Below, piece after piece: positions 42,943 to 52,161 of a stretch of DNA of 64,000 bases (position 1 is the stretch's first letter; each line of letters starts with the position of its first letter). The stretch spans positions 1-64,000 of the forward strand of contig CALKTH010000024.1 of NCBI GenBank assembly GCA_937997485.1, given 5' to 3'. The translations under genes were made by a program, and so were the position numbers. The notes beneath the pieces are model-generated. The model ran no database searches. It saw nothing but the letters and a program-made list of their open reading frames with translations, and was not told the DNA's origin. Origin of the DNA: an uncultured Acidimicrobiales bacterium (GTDB lineage Bacteria; Actinomycetota; Acidimicrobiia; Acidimicrobiales; SZUA-35).

Positions 42943-43110
42943 TCAGCTCGACGGACTCCGCCGCACGCGGGAGACGTCAATGTGGCCCGGAACAGCGACG
43001 CTGTCGAGGGCGATCGCAGCGGCCGGTGGCGTGTTGTCCGCTTCGATCACCAGGTCGTCCTGGAGGTGAATCAGGACCTTGTTCAGCAGGGTGAGATCGA
43101 TGTCGGTCAT
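42943..43110 (-). CDS. Short uncharacterised protein (55 aa)
   Basis: The short frame encodes MTDIDLTLLNKVLIHLQDDL, then an acidic-hydrophobic middle and SRVRRSPSS. A good ribosome site, GAGGT, stands 7 nt before the ATG at 43110, which is the main argument for a real gene. It is 82 nt upstream of the permuted-papain gene on the same strand. A 97-residue version starting at 43236 lacks such support. Confidence 0.45.
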   Translation of the reverse strand: MTDIDLTLLNKVLIHLQDDLVIEADNTPPAAAIALDSVAVPGHIDVSRVRRSPSS

Positions 43111-43271
43111 GGCGATACCTCGGTGGTCGGTCCGCCCGAACTCCGTGGTTGCAACCGTACGGGAATGCCTCACACAGTGGGTGGATACCACGGAGAGTGT
43201 TTGCTTCGCGAGGGTGACGACGTGCACGCAAGCCACGCAAAGGTCCGGATGGAGCGCACTACCGTGGCGGG

Positions 43272-44894
43272 GTGCCCATCGATGTGGATCTCGAGTCTCT
43301 GAGCCGTGCTTTTGCCTTCGACGACTGCTGCCGCAGCTCGTTCGAGGAAGCGCTGGCGGCCCTGCACGTCCGGCTCGACAGCGTCGATGCCGAGGATGGC
43401 GAGATCGACAACGGCAGCGGCAACAAGACGAACGCGACCTCGGTGGCGAAGGCGCTCTCGCACGGGTCTGTTGCCCCAGCGCTGGCAGAGGTTGCTCGAA
43501 CGGCGGACGCTCGAACGGCGCTCACAGCGCTGGCCCGAGACATGTCTGATTCCGAGCTCGGCGTCGCCGTTGCTGGTGGTCTGCATCTGCAAGCGGTCAT
43601 TGCAGAATGGGATGCCGACGTGTTGACCTCAGCCGCCCGATGCCAAACGGCGCTCACGGCCAACCCCAACCACGGTCCCTCGGCGCAACTGTTCGCTCAA
43701 TACCAATTCGATCGGGGCAACCTCGCTGGTGCGATCGACACCTGGACACTCGACGGAGTGCAGGACCCGCCAGCGCTGGCCACGTTGCGGGCGATGCACG
43801 ACACGATTCAGTCCCGGTTCGATGGCGTCGGGCGGAACGATCCGTGTCCGTGCGGGTCAGGTCCCAAGTACAAGGCGTGTTGCCTGGTCGATCCGAAGAT
43901 GCTCGAGAGCGATCGTTTCGTGCTGCTCGAGGCCCGACTCGGACTCTTCGGCTCGCGTCCCCACCGATCCGAGGCGTCGGAGGCGATCCTCTCGCTAACT
44001 GAAACCGAACCAATGGCGGCCATCAACTTCGAGACGGGCATCGATGTGCTTCATCTCGAGGGTGGTCTCATCACGGATTACCTCCTCGAGCGAGGCCCGC
44101 TTCTTCCTCCTGAGGAGCGGGCGCTGGTTGAGCAACTCATCACCAACGGCAGGGACCTCTATGCGGTCGTCGCCGACGCCGACCCATCGGACGGCCTCAC
44201 GCTCCGCTCCGTTCGCCATGGCCACGAGGTCGCGCTGACCGAAGAAGAACCAGCGGGGGATGGGTTGGAGTTCTTGCTCGCTCGACTCGTGACCTTCGAT
44301 GAAACGGTCAACTTCGTTCGCGAGCCGCTGGTCATCAACCCTTCGCTCGTCGATGATCTTGTTGCCTTGATGGACGAGGTGACCGAGCCGGTGCCGTTCC
44401 TCGAAGGGCTGCGCGAGATCATCGACCGCACACCAATCCTCAACATGAAGGCCGAACCGATCGTGGTCTGCACCACGGTCTGGGACGTCTCGGGTCGAGA
44501 GGCCGACGTGTCATCGTGGATGGAGCAAGCGTTGGTGCTTGATGCCGAAGGCCGATATCGACTGGATCCGACATCGTTCCTTGGCGACGACTTCGACCCT
44601 GCACCTTCGTTCGAGTTGCGAGATGGCGAGCTGTTGCTCGGAGCGATGAGCCTCGCCGTTTCGGAGGCCGGCAAGGCCGCGGTCGCGGCATCCTTCGGCG
44701 AGCTGCCGTTGGAGCGCGAGGAGCAGGTGCCCCTCCGAGAGGTCGACCTCCGTGAAAGCCGTGAGGCCCAAGCGGAAGCGGCTGCCGGCGCCGTCGATGG
44801 TCTTTCCTTCGATGAGCTCGGGTTGGATGGGACGTCGCTCGATGAGATGTCGTTCGAGGACATGCTGGCCGAACTGCCACCGGCCGAGTCATGA
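43272..44894 (+). CDS. SEC-C motif protein, 540 residues
   Basis: The protein has a zinc-binding SEC-C motif in mid-sequence, GRNDPCPCGSGPKYKACC, with C192, C194, C203 and C204. The N-terminal 180 residues are helical, with a TPR-like region around 100-180. The C-terminal 330 residues are an acidic alpha/beta region ending in a Leu/Asp/Glu-rich tail (SFDELGLDGTSLDEMSFEDM). SEC-C domains occur in SecA and in many proteins of unknown role and often mediate contacts with ribosomes or nucleic acids. No further function can be assigned. The GTG start is 43272. The stop overlaps the secreted dehydrogenase-like gene as ATGA. Confidence 0.75.
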   Translation: MPIDVDLESLSRAFAFDDCCRSSFEEALAALHVRLDSVDAEDGEIDNGSGNKTNATSVAKALSHGSVAPALAEVARTADARTALTALARDMSDSELGVAVAGGLHLQAVIAEWDADVLTSAARCQTALTANPNHGPSAQLFAQYQFDRGNLAGAIDTWTLDGVQDPPALATLRAMHDTIQSRFDGVGRNDPCPCGSGPKYKACCLVDPKMLESDRFVLLEARLGLFGSRPHRSEASEAILSLTETEPMAAINFETGIDVLHLEGGLITDYLLERGPLLPPEERALVEQLITNGRDLYAVVADADPSDGLTLRSVRHGHEVALTEEEPAGDGLEFLLARLVTFDETVNFVREPLVINPSLVDDLVALMDEVTEPVPFLEGLREIIDRTPILNMKAEPIVVCTTVWDVSGREADVSSWMEQALVLDAEGRYRLDPTSFLGDDFDPAPSFELRDGELLLGAMSLAVSEAGKAAVAASFGELPLEREEQVPLREVDLRESREAQAEAAAGAVDGLSFDELGLDGTSLDEMSFEDMLAELPPAES

Positions 44895-46879
44895 GACGGT
44901 TGGGCGTCGCGACCCTCGTCGCCCTCGGATTGGCGGCGGTAACCGCCCAGCCCGTGCTCGCTGCGTCCGCGGTCACGCCGCAACCAGCTCCCAGCGGGTT
45001 GGAAGTCGAACTGGTCGCCGTAGCCACGTTTCCTGACAGCGAGAACGGTGCGCCGCCACGCCTCAATGCCATGGCCACGCTGGGCGAACGCCTCTTCGTC
45101 GTTGAAGAGCGAGACGGGCTGATCTACGAACTGATCGCCGAGCAAGATCCGGCTCAGGCGAGACGAGTGGAACTCTTCTTTGATGTCGGGGCAGCAATCG
45201 AGCTGGCGACTCCCCGATCACTCGACCGATCGAATGCCTTTCATGGCGGGCTCCGCTCGCTCGCGTTCCACCCAGACTTCGCACAGAACGGCCGCCTCTA
45301 CGTATCGGCGATGGAGACGCGCCCCACCAACCCTGGCGATCATCGATACCTGAGTGATGTCGCTGACCCCGTCGAGGCGGACAGCGTGCTGCTCGAATTC
45401 ACCGTGGACGCCCAGAGCGGCTCGGTGAACCCGTTCTCCTACCGGGAGGTCTTCCGGGTCGGCATGCCGTTCTATGACCACCCGATCAAGCAGATCGCGT
45501 TCGATCCGTTCGCGGCGCCGGGCTCGTCTGAGTGGGGTGTGCTCTACGTCGCCCATGGGGACGGAAGCGTGCAGTCCGCTGTCACCGGCGGCGGCCAGAA
45601 CAACGATGCGCTCGGCAAGGTGTTGCGCATCGATCCGCTGGAGGCTGGTGCTGTGCCGTACTCCGTGCCCGCTGACAACCCCTTCGTCGCCGTGGATTGG
45701 ATGCTTGACGAAGTGTGGAGCTACGGCCACCGCAATCCCCACAATCTCTCCTTTGCTCGAGGTCGAGCGGGCGTCTCAGTGCTCATTGCGGCTGAGCCGG
45801 GGCGAGACAACGTTGAGGAGATCAATCTCGTGCGCCGCGGCGGCGACTACGGCTGGCCCCAACGAGAAGGCACGTTCGTTCATCTCGAATCAGGCGGTGT
45901 CGTGACCGGGGTTGCCCCGCTTCCCAGCAACGAGGCGACCTTCGGCTTCACCTACCCGGCTGCGCAATACGGCCACGACGCCGAGGTGGGGTCGTTCTTC
46001 AACGGTGTGTCCGTCGCCGGTGGCTACACAGTCGCAAACGGATCGGATCTGTCCGGGCACTACTTCTTCGCTGACTTCCCTCGGACCGGCACCCTCTTTC
46101 ACGCCTCGCTCGACGACCTCGAAGGGGCAACGACCGAGCTGACGGCCGACGATCCGAGCAACGACGACCCGGGCGACCTCACGCAGGCGAGCATCGGCGT
46201 CGCCTCGATCCTTCTGGACCACGATCGTGATCCTGTCACGCCGCCGCTCAGCCGAGCCTCGCTGTTCGACGTCTTCGACGACGAACCGACCCACGAAACC
46301 GCGCGAGCCGATGTCCGTTTCGGACAGGGCCCGGGGGGCGAGTTGTACATCACGTCCAAGCGCAACAACACCGTCTACCTCGTCACGAACTCTGTCGCTC
46401 CGGACTCACCCAACCCCGAACCTCCGACCCCAATCGTGCCGGACCCAACCGTGCCAGAGCCGATCGCCGTGGGGCCCCTCCGGGAAGCCCGGTCCATCGC
46501 CGAGGTCGTGCACGCCAACGACTACCTCCCCTCAGACGCGCGTGTGCTGCGCTTGTATCAGGCCGTGTTCGACCGTGAGCCGGACCTCGGCGGCGCAAAG
46601 TTCTGGATCGAACAGGTTCGAGGTGGAGCGTCGCTTGCCTCGATTGCGGCCTTCTTTGGCACCTCAGACGAGTTCGGCCAGACCTACGGCGACGTCGACG
46701 ATGGTGGATATCTCACCATCGCCTACGGGAACGTCTTCGACCGCCAGCCCGATGCTGGCGGCTTCGAGTACTGGTTGGAACGTATGAGAACCGACCTCGA
46801 TCGCGTCGGCGTGCTGCTCTGGTTCTCTGACTCGCCGGAGTTCATCGAGGCGCACTCGTATCTGCCCGCTGCTGCTTGA
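44891..46879 (+). CDS. Secreted PQQ-type sugar dehydrogenase-like (GSDH) protein with C-terminal DUF4214
   Basis: The 662-residue protein has a signal peptide (LGVATLVALGLAAVTAQPVL, cleavage near VLA/AS). A six-bladed propeller (about 35-500) resembles soluble glucose/sorbosone dehydrogenase: AFHGGLRSLAFHPDF with H118 aligned to the catalytic His, DEVWSYGHRNPHNLSF and VRRGGDYGWPQREG. A Pro-rich linker leads to DUF4214 units (LRLYQAVFDREPDLGGAKFW; YGNVFDRQPDAGGFEYWLER). PQQ use and substrate are inferred. No membrane anchor is present. It is translationally coupled to the SEC-C gene by ATGA. Confidence 0.82.
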   Translation: MRRLGVATLVALGLAAVTAQPVLAASAVTPQPAPSGLEVELVAVATFPDSENGAPPRLNAMATLGERLFVVEERDGLIYELIAEQDPAQARRVELFFDVGAAIELATPRSLDRSNAFHGGLRSLAFHPDFAQNGRLYVSAMETRPTNPGDHRYLSDVADPVEADSVLLEFTVDAQSGSVNPFSYREVFRVGMPFYDHPIKQIAFDPFAAPGSSEWGVLYVAHGDGSVQSAVTGGGQNNDALGKVLRIDPLEAGAVPYSVPADNPFVAVDWMLDEVWSYGHRNPHNLSFARGRAGVSVLIAAEPGRDNVEEINLVRRGGDYGWPQREGTFVHLESGGVVTGVAPLPSNEATFGFTYPAAQYGHDAEVGSFFNGVSVAGGYTVANGSDLSGHYFFADFPRTGTLFHASLDDLEGATTELTADDPSNDDPGDLTQASIGVASILLDHDRDPVTPPLSRASLFDVFDDEPTHETARADVRFGQGPGGELYITSKRNNTVYLVTNSVAPDSPNPEPPTPIVPDPTVPEPIAVGPLREARSIAEVVHANDYLPSDARVLRLYQAVFDREPDLGGAKFWIEQVRGGASLASIAAFFGTSDEFGQTYGDVDDGGYLTIAYGNVFDRQPDAGGFEYWLERMRTDLDRVGVLLWFSDSPEFIEAHSYLPAAA

Positions 46880-46965
46880 GTGCATGCTCTCATCGCGAAC
46901 GTTCGCAGCGCGTGCGGTCAGGCCGCTAGGAGCATGCCGCCCGGCAATCGAGCACACTGGTTGGC

Positions 46966-47550
46966 ATGAACGACTCTGCGGCGATTGACTCTGGCGCCAG
47001 CTCCTCCGGCGCCAACCCCTCCGAGGCCTCATCGCAAGCGAAGGGCACCAAGGACCGGCATGTGATGCGCTGGCTCGTGGTCGGCCTGCTCTTTGCGGTT
47101 GGCCTGGTCATCTCCTGGCTTCTTGGGTCGGCCGTCATTCCTCGTTGGTGGGCTCAGCGAATGAGTGATCTCATCGATGGCAGCCTCGTGCGGGGCAGTT
47201 TCGTTGGGCTGGGGGTCGGGCTCGTCTTCACTTTCGTGCCGCTCATGATCCTGCGCTTGGGCCTGAAGTTTCGACGGGGTCCGAAGTCGATTGCGGCCTT
47301 CTTTGTGGCCGCCGCTGTCGTAGCTGCTCCCAACCTCTTCACGCTCGGCATCGTCCTGGGCTCGGGCAACGCCGCCCACGCCGGCGAGCGCATCCTGGAC
47401 GTCGACGGTCCCGGATTTCGAGGCGGCAGCCTGATCGGGGCGATCGTCGGTCTTCTCGTTGGCGGATGGATGTTGTGGCTCATGCGCTCGCGGCGTCGCA
47501 ACAAGGAACGGGCTCGGGCTCTGGAATCTGAGCTCCGCGACAAGGAGTAA
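46966..47550 (+). CDS. Four-span membrane protein, unknown
   Basis: The 194-residue protein begins with a Ser/Ala-rich soluble segment (IDSGASSSGANPSEASSQ). It has four hydrophobic spans (WLVVGLLFAVGLVISWLLG; VGLGVGLVFTFVPLMILRLG; AAFFVAAAVVAAPNLFTLG; LIGAIVGLLVGGWMLWLM) and a charged tail (RSRRRNKERARALESELRDK). It resembles permease-like hypothetical proteins of actinobacteria. It lies 86 bp after the dehydrogenase-like gene with its own possible promoter. Confidence 0.7.
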   Translation: MNDSAAIDSGASSSGANPSEASSQAKGTKDRHVMRWLVVGLLFAVGLVISWLLGSAVIPRWWAQRMSDLIDGSLVRGSFVGLGVGLVFTFVPLMILRLGLKFRRGPKSIAAFFVAAAVVAAPNLFTLGIVLGSGNAAHAGERILDVDGPGFRGGSLIGAIVGLLVGGWMLWLMRSRRRNKERARALESELRDKE

Positions 47551-47883
47551 ATGAGCGCCGCCCAGATCCGTTGTTGTTGATCAACCCGTGGAAGGGCGAA
47601 GGTGGTGCGGGAGGCGGCGAGGATGCACCGAGTGTTTCCATGGCGGCGGATTCATGTCGTTGAGATGACAAGTTGGTCATCAATGAGCGACAAGCAACTC
47701 GGATGTTCTAAGGTTCTTCTCAGTCGGGGTTTGGCTTCGACGACATCACTCGAACCCGCGGCGGGTCCTGAGTGATCCCATCAGAGGTCGCACAGTCGAG
47801 TCGCCCCGTCTGTGCGGCCCCTCGTGCGTTTTCGGGCGTCCACTTTCATTCGTCTGATCCCCGCTCTGTCATACGACGCTTTG
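47551..47883. other. 333-bp intergenic region without a recognised gene
   Basis: No convincing coding frame is seen between the membrane-protein gene and the convergent thioesterase gene. A nested inverted repeat at 47747-47774 (CACTC...ACCCG...CGGGT...GAGTG) could be a hairpin. It has no T run, so termination is possible but weak. The 47660-47730 stretch is more AT-rich than its surroundings. Confidence 0.5.
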
Positions 47884-48810
47884 TCAGGCGGTCGCGACCG
47901 CCGCCGGATTCGGCACGGGTCGCCAGAGCAGGGTGCTTCCGCCGACGGCGGCGATGCGACCGTCGCACAGCCACACCGATCCCGAGTGGGCCACAGTTCC
48001 GTTCGCCGCAACGGGAGCCTCCGCGGCGCTGAGGAGCCACGCCTCGGATCTGGTGTCCGCGGTAAAGCGGACGCTGAGCTCGATCGTTGGGGCGATCATG
48101 GTGGCGTCGTGGGGATGTGGTCGTGTCGCCGCGCCGTAGCCGTCCACGTCGAGCACCACCAGAACTCGTCCGGCGTCGAGCCACGGGTCGGGGAAGGTCT
48201 CGCTCTCGACGAAGCGATACCAATTGCGCTGCTGCGGAGCGGTTGGAGGCCGATGCTCCCAATCGTCGATCCACTCGAGCGGACGCTGCTCGACGTTCAG
48301 CCAGAACGAGTGGGGAGGAGGCGTGTCTCGATTCGCCAATCGCTCCCGCACGCTGAGAAGCCCTGCCGGACTGAGTCGACCGTCGACGGCGGGAACCGGT
48401 GGTTCTGCATGCTGGTGAACCATGCCCGGCAGATCGGCGTCGAGACCCCACACCATCGCCGTGAGGAGGACCCGGGTTCCCCGTTCGGAAGCCTGCGCCA
48501 CCCGGACTCGGAGGGACGTTCCCGCTCGCGTCACTCGCTCCTCCCAGACATCGATAGTTACTGGCCCGCTCCGACCAGCGCCAACGAAGTGCGCTTGCAT
48601 GGTGGCTGGTCGGGCTCGTCCACACGTCTCGCCCGCCGCTCGCAGGGCCACTGCCGCCAGATAGCCGCCCTGCGGCCCCCAGATCTCCCAGTCCGGAGAG
48701 AGCTCCGCTGCATAGCTCGCCGTGGGAGTGTCGACGTCGTCGGCGTGGCCCGTCTGGCTGGCGTCCAGCGACAGCCTTGAGAGTGCAGCGGCGCGGTCGA
48801 GATCAGTCAT
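47884..48810 (-). CDS. Acyl-CoA thioesterase-like protein (double hotdog)
   Basis: The 308-residue protein matches the TesB-like/4HBT_3 thioesterase group. The N-terminal hotdog contains SYAAELSPDWEIWGPQGGYL, AVALRAAGET and PATMQAHFVGAGRSGPVTID. The C-terminal hotdog contains APTIELSVRFTADTRSEAWLL and the VAHSGSVWLCDGRIAAVGGS ending. It should hydrolyse a fatty or related acyl-CoA in the cytoplasm. The ATG at 48810 is chosen, and the extension to 49227 is antisense to the amidase. The gene is divergent from the amidase gene by 118 bp. Confidence 0.85.
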   Translation of the reverse strand: MTDLDRAAALSRLSLDASQTGHADDVDTPTASYAAELSPDWEIWGPQGGYLAAVALRAAGETCGRARPATMQAHFVGAGRSGPVTIDVWEERVTRAGTSLRVRVAQASERGTRVLLTAMVWGLDADLPGMVHQHAEPPVPAVDGRLSPAGLLSVRERLANRDTPPPHSFWLNVEQRPLEWIDDWEHRPPTAPQQRNWYRFVESETFPDPWLDAGRVLVVLDVDGYGAATRPHPHDATMIAPTIELSVRFTADTRSEAWLLSAAEAPVAANGTVAHSGSVWLCDGRIAAVGGSTLLWRPVPNPAAVATA

Positions 48811-48928
48811 GCCTGCCAGTGTCGCGGACATGAGCAATGGGCACGGACGACTTTCGGAAGAACGCGTCTCGGAGTGATGCATTGGGTGTCGCTTGCGGGA
48901 CGCGCGTGGGCGCAGTGGACTGTCGTTC

Positions 48929-50350
48929 ATGACCGATGCTCCGTCTGATCTCGATCTGTTGGCTTCGGCCACGACGTTGCTTGCCGCGCTGGAAGTTCGA
49001 GAGGTCTCGGCTCGCGAACTCCTCGCCGCACACGTCGAGCGAATCGAGCGTCTGGACGGCGAGATCAACGCAGTGTGCACGCTGTCACTCGACCGAGCCG
49101 TAGAGGAGGCCGGTGCCATCGATGACGCTCGGGTACGTGGCGGAGCGATGGGCCCACTGGCTGGACTTCCGGTGACGGTCAAGGATGCGATCGCAACGGA
49201 GGGAATCCGCTCGACCGGTGGGGCCACCGAGTTAAGGGACCACGTGCCCGAGCGAGATGCGACCGTGGTGCGTTCGATCCGTGACGCGGGAGCCGTCGTT
49301 TTTGGGAAGACGAATCTGCCTCGCTGGTCGGGCGACTTCCAGAGCTACAACGAGATCTTCGGCACTACCTCCAACCCCTGGGACCTGGAGCGAACGCCCG
49401 GCGGGTCATCGGGGGGTGCAGCGGCAGCGGTAGCGATGGGTTTCTCGCCGTTCGAGATCGGCTCCGATATTGGTGGGTCGATACGAGTGCCGTCGTCCTT
49501 CTGCGGCATCCACGGTCACAAACCGAGCTTCGGGGCGGTGCCGACCCATGGCTATCTCGACCATCCATCGCACCACCGCAGCACGGCAGACGTCAATGTC
49601 TTCGGGCCTATGGCCCGCTCACTCGAGGATCTCGAACTGCTTCTCGGATTGCTCGCTGGACCGAACGACCATGACGCCGCGGGCTGGCGGCTGGACCTGC
49701 CGCAACCTCGAGCGGTGGAGCTCTCGGACTTCCGGGTTGCGGCATGGCTTGACGACGACTTCTGTCCCGTGGGATCTGACGTCCGGGCCGTCATGGACGC
49801 TGCCGTCAGTTCGCTGGAGGCCGGAGGTGCCCGAATCGATCACGAGGCCCGACCAGCTCTTGATCCGCGTGAGGCGGCGCTGTGTGGAATGCGCATCATC
49901 GGCGCTGCAGCGGACATCTCGGATGCCGCAACCCGTCACGAACCGGGAGCGCAGTACGGACATATCGACCTGGAGCTGCTGCGTCGTGACCGAGACGGCT
50001 ACCGCCTGGCGTGGAGCGAGTTCTTCTCCGACGTCGACGTCCTTCTCTGCCCGGTCATGCCCGTGCCGCCCTTCCAGCACGTGCAAGCGGCCGAGGGGTC
50101 AAACTTCGCTCACTCCGTCTTGGCCGACCACGACGACCGACCGTACGCCGATCTCCTGTGGTGGTGCGGTCTGATCGGCAGCGCCTACCTACCCGTCACG
50201 AGCACCCCGATTGGACGCACAGCGAACGGTTTGCCAGTCGGTGTGCAGATCGTCGCCCCGTTTCTCCACGACCGCACATCGATGGCGTTCGCCCGAGCGA
50301 TCGAACCCGTGCTCGGCGGCTACCAGCCGCCGCCGCTCGCTCGAGCCTGA
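48929..50350 (+). CDS. Amidase-signature family hydrolase
   Basis: The 473-residue protein has the Ser-cisSer-Lys triad: K85 in GLPVTVKDAI, S160/161 in PGGSSGGAAAAVA and S184 in EIGSDIGGSIRVPSSF. Helical and C-terminal landmarks (PVGVQIVAPFLHDRTSMAFA) fit stand-alone amidases rather than GatA, which would lie with gatB/C. The substrate amide is unknown. The ATG at 48929 is chosen. No strong ribosome site is visible and a TTG at 48893 is possible. The stop lies 4 bp from the convergent cobQ stop. Confidence 0.9.
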   Translation: MTDAPSDLDLLASATTLLAALEVREVSARELLAAHVERIERLDGEINAVCTLSLDRAVEEAGAIDDARVRGGAMGPLAGLPVTVKDAIATEGIRSTGGATELRDHVPERDATVVRSIRDAGAVVFGKTNLPRWSGDFQSYNEIFGTTSNPWDLERTPGGSSGGAAAAVAMGFSPFEIGSDIGGSIRVPSSFCGIHGHKPSFGAVPTHGYLDHPSHHRSTADVNVFGPMARSLEDLELLLGLLAGPNDHDAAGWRLDLPQPRAVELSDFRVAAWLDDDFCPVGSDVRAVMDAAVSSLEAGGARIDHEARPALDPREAALCGMRIIGAAADISDAATRHEPGAQYGHIDLELLRRDRDGYRLAWSEFFSDVDVLLCPVMPVPPFQHVQAAEGSNFAHSVLADHDDRPYADLLWWCGLIGSAYLPVTSTPIGRTANGLPVGVQIVAPFLHDRTSMAFARAIEPVLGGYQPPPLARA

Positions 50351-50354
50351 ACGG

Positions 50355-51836
50355 TCAGCCCACCATCCGACGGAGCGCTTCTGTGTCAAGGTGTTCCTCA
50401 ACGAGGTCTGCCAACCGTTCGAACGTGGGCTCGAGAACCGGATCAACACGGATGCCGAGGAGGCGCTCGAGAAAGTGCGGGCTCTCGAACAGCCCGTGGA
50501 CGGTGGTAGCCAGGACGTTTCTGTGCCCCCACCACGCTCGCTCATCGCGAGGTTGCTCAGAGGGCTCGAGTGAGGAGATCTGCCCGTAACGGATCTCGTA
50601 GCCGTCGCACCGCAGGCCGTCCAGCGAGCGAAAGTGCACCGGCAGATTCTGGAACGTGACTGTCCGCTGGTGCACCGCTTTTTCGGGAGCCATGACGGTG
50701 CGAACGTCAAGCAGCCCCAACATGGCCGATGGGCGACGGCCGGTCTCGCCGCCACCTTCGCTCCCTGTCGGATCGTGGAACTCTCGACCCAGCATCATGG
50801 CGCCGCCGCAGACACCGACAACACGAACGCCTCGTGCCGCCGCCGCAACGACGGCTCGATCGATGCCACGTGCCTGCATCCACGTTGCGTCAGCGGCCAC
50901 GTGTTTTGAACCCGGAAGCACGATGAGATCGAGGTTCGGATCGAGGCGAGCGAAGACCCCCGGGCCTTGAGCCCAGTGAACACTGGTTGCATGAGCCAGT
51001 AGGTGAAACTCGTCGAGGTTGGAACCGAATGGGAGTCGGGGGAGGACGACCTGCGGCCGACGAGTCGTGACATCCTCGCCGGTCGGTCCGGCATCTTGAG
51101 CGTCGGCGGGAGGGAAATGCTCCGATGCGCCTTCCTCACGAGGTAGATCGTGGGCGACCATCGGAACAACGCCCAGCGCCGACATGCCGGTCTTTTCGGT
51201 GAGCGTCTCCGGGCCAGGGGCGAGCAGCGAGGGATCGCCTCGGAACTTGTTCAACACGAAGCCAGCGAGACGCTGGCGCGTTGCATCCGGAACGAGTGCC
51301 CAGGTCCCGTACAGATGAGCGAAGGAGCCGCCTCGATCGATGTCGCTGACAAGCAGCCCGGCGGCGTCGGCGTGTTCGATCATCCGGTTGTTCACCTGAT
51401 CGACGAGGTTGATCTCCGCCGGGCTTCCGGCGCCCTCGAGCACAACGAGATCGAACTCGGCATGAAGCTCGTCAAACGCCTCCGCCATCGGCGTCCAGAG
51501 CGCGGCATGCCGGTCCTGCCAGGGCGTGTTCGTCAGCACGCGGTCGACTCGACCTCGCACCACCACCTGACTTTGCGTGTCGGCCTCGGGTTTGAGGAGG
51601 ACAGGATTCATTCGAACGTCCGGTTCGACGCCGGCAGCTCGAGCCTGAAGCCACTGGGCGACGCCGATTTCTCCCGCCCCATGGGGAGTGGCGACAACGC
51701 GGGCGTTGTTGGACATGTTCTGCGCCTTGAAAGGGGCGACGCGGATCCCCTCCCGGGCAAACCAACGGCACAGCGCCGTGGCGAGGAGGGACTTGCCCGC
51801 ATCGGACGTGCAGCCGAGGACCATGACAGGACGCAT
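50355..51836 (-). CDS. cobQ: Cobyric acid synthase
   Basis: The 493-residue enzyme amidates adenosylcobyrinic acid a,c-diamide at four carboxylates in B12 synthesis. The P-loop-like ATPase half shows MVLGCTSDAGKSLLATALCR, PFKAQNMSNNARV, EIGVAQWLQARAAGVEPDVR and VLEGAGSPAEINL. The triad-type glutaminase half contains VGVCGGAMMLGREF with the nucleophile Cys and YEIRYGQIS...VHGLFESP with the His. The start at ATG 51836 has AGGGTG upstream. No other cob genes and no cobalamin-riboswitch boxes were seen. A candidate 6C RNA ends about 95 nt upstream. The product could serve the corrinoid methyl-transfer operon. Confidence 0.93.
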   Translation of the reverse strand: MRPVMVLGCTSDAGKSLLATALCRWFAREGIRVAPFKAQNMSNNARVVATPHGAGEIGVAQWLQARAAGVEPDVRMNPVLLKPEADTQSQVVVRGRVDRVLTNTPWQDRHAALWTPMAEAFDELHAEFDLVVLEGAGSPAEINLVDQVNNRMIEHADAAGLLVSDIDRGGSFAHLYGTWALVPDATRQRLAGFVLNKFRGDPSLLAPGPETLTEKTGMSALGVVPMVAHDLPREEGASEHFPPADAQDAGPTGEDVTTRRPQVVLPRLPFGSNLDEFHLLAHATSVHWAQGPGVFARLDPNLDLIVLPGSKHVAADATWMQARGIDRAVVAAAARGVRVVGVCGGAMMLGREFHDPTGSEGGGETGRRPSAMLGLLDVRTVMAPEKAVHQRTVTFQNLPVHFRSLDGLRCDGYEIRYGQISSLEPSEQPRDERAWWGHRNVLATTVHGLFESPHFLERLLGIRVDPVLEPTFERLADLVEEHLDTEALRRMVG

Positions 51837-51929
51837 CAGGTGCACCCTAGATGTGGGGACGGCCACTGGGTTCGCTGTCAGTTCCACCGTTGGTTCGGCT
51901 GCTGTTCGTCACTGGCGCGCCCGGAGTCG

Positions 51930-52080
51930 CAAAAAGACGACGGGCGCTCGTAAGGCGGGAAGGGGAGACCCGGCAATACAAGCGCCCGTCACGTCCGGCG
52001 GCAGCTCGGATGATGATGCGGCGGGGAAGAAGCCCGGGAAGGGGGCGGGTTGAGCTTCTCGACCCCGCTGCATCTTGTTG
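51930..52080 (-). ncRNA. Candidate 6C small RNA, copy 1
   Basis: On the minus strand a TACATA box (52089-52084) is followed by hairpin 1, with a long interrupted stem (GATGC...GCATC, GCGGGG...CCCCGC, GAAGC...GCTTC; 52015-52074). Its loop is C-rich (AACCCGCCCCCTTCCCGG). Hairpin 2 has a perfect 10-bp stem (51939-51948 with 51981-51990) and a second C-rich loop (TCTCCCCTTCCCGCC). GTCTTTTT follows, so it can act as a terminator. Two hairpins each with six or more loop cytosines is the definition of the actinobacterial 6C RNA. A second copy at 55241-55390 shows compensatory stem changes. No family search could be run. It lies upstream of cobQ, so a leader role is an alternative. Confidence 0.72.
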
Positions 52081-52161
52081 ACGTATGTAACGGCACGTTC
52101 GTCGTGGCGCTGGATGGGTGACCATGCCCAGCCTGAGTTCAGTGGGCGTGGCGTCGCCGTT

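Noticed and set aside
51837-52161. Cobalamin riboswitch upstream of cobQ
   Set aside because: None of the conserved B12-box features could be found. The structured element there has C-rich hairpin loops and a second copy in front of an unrelated region, which fits 6C RNA better.
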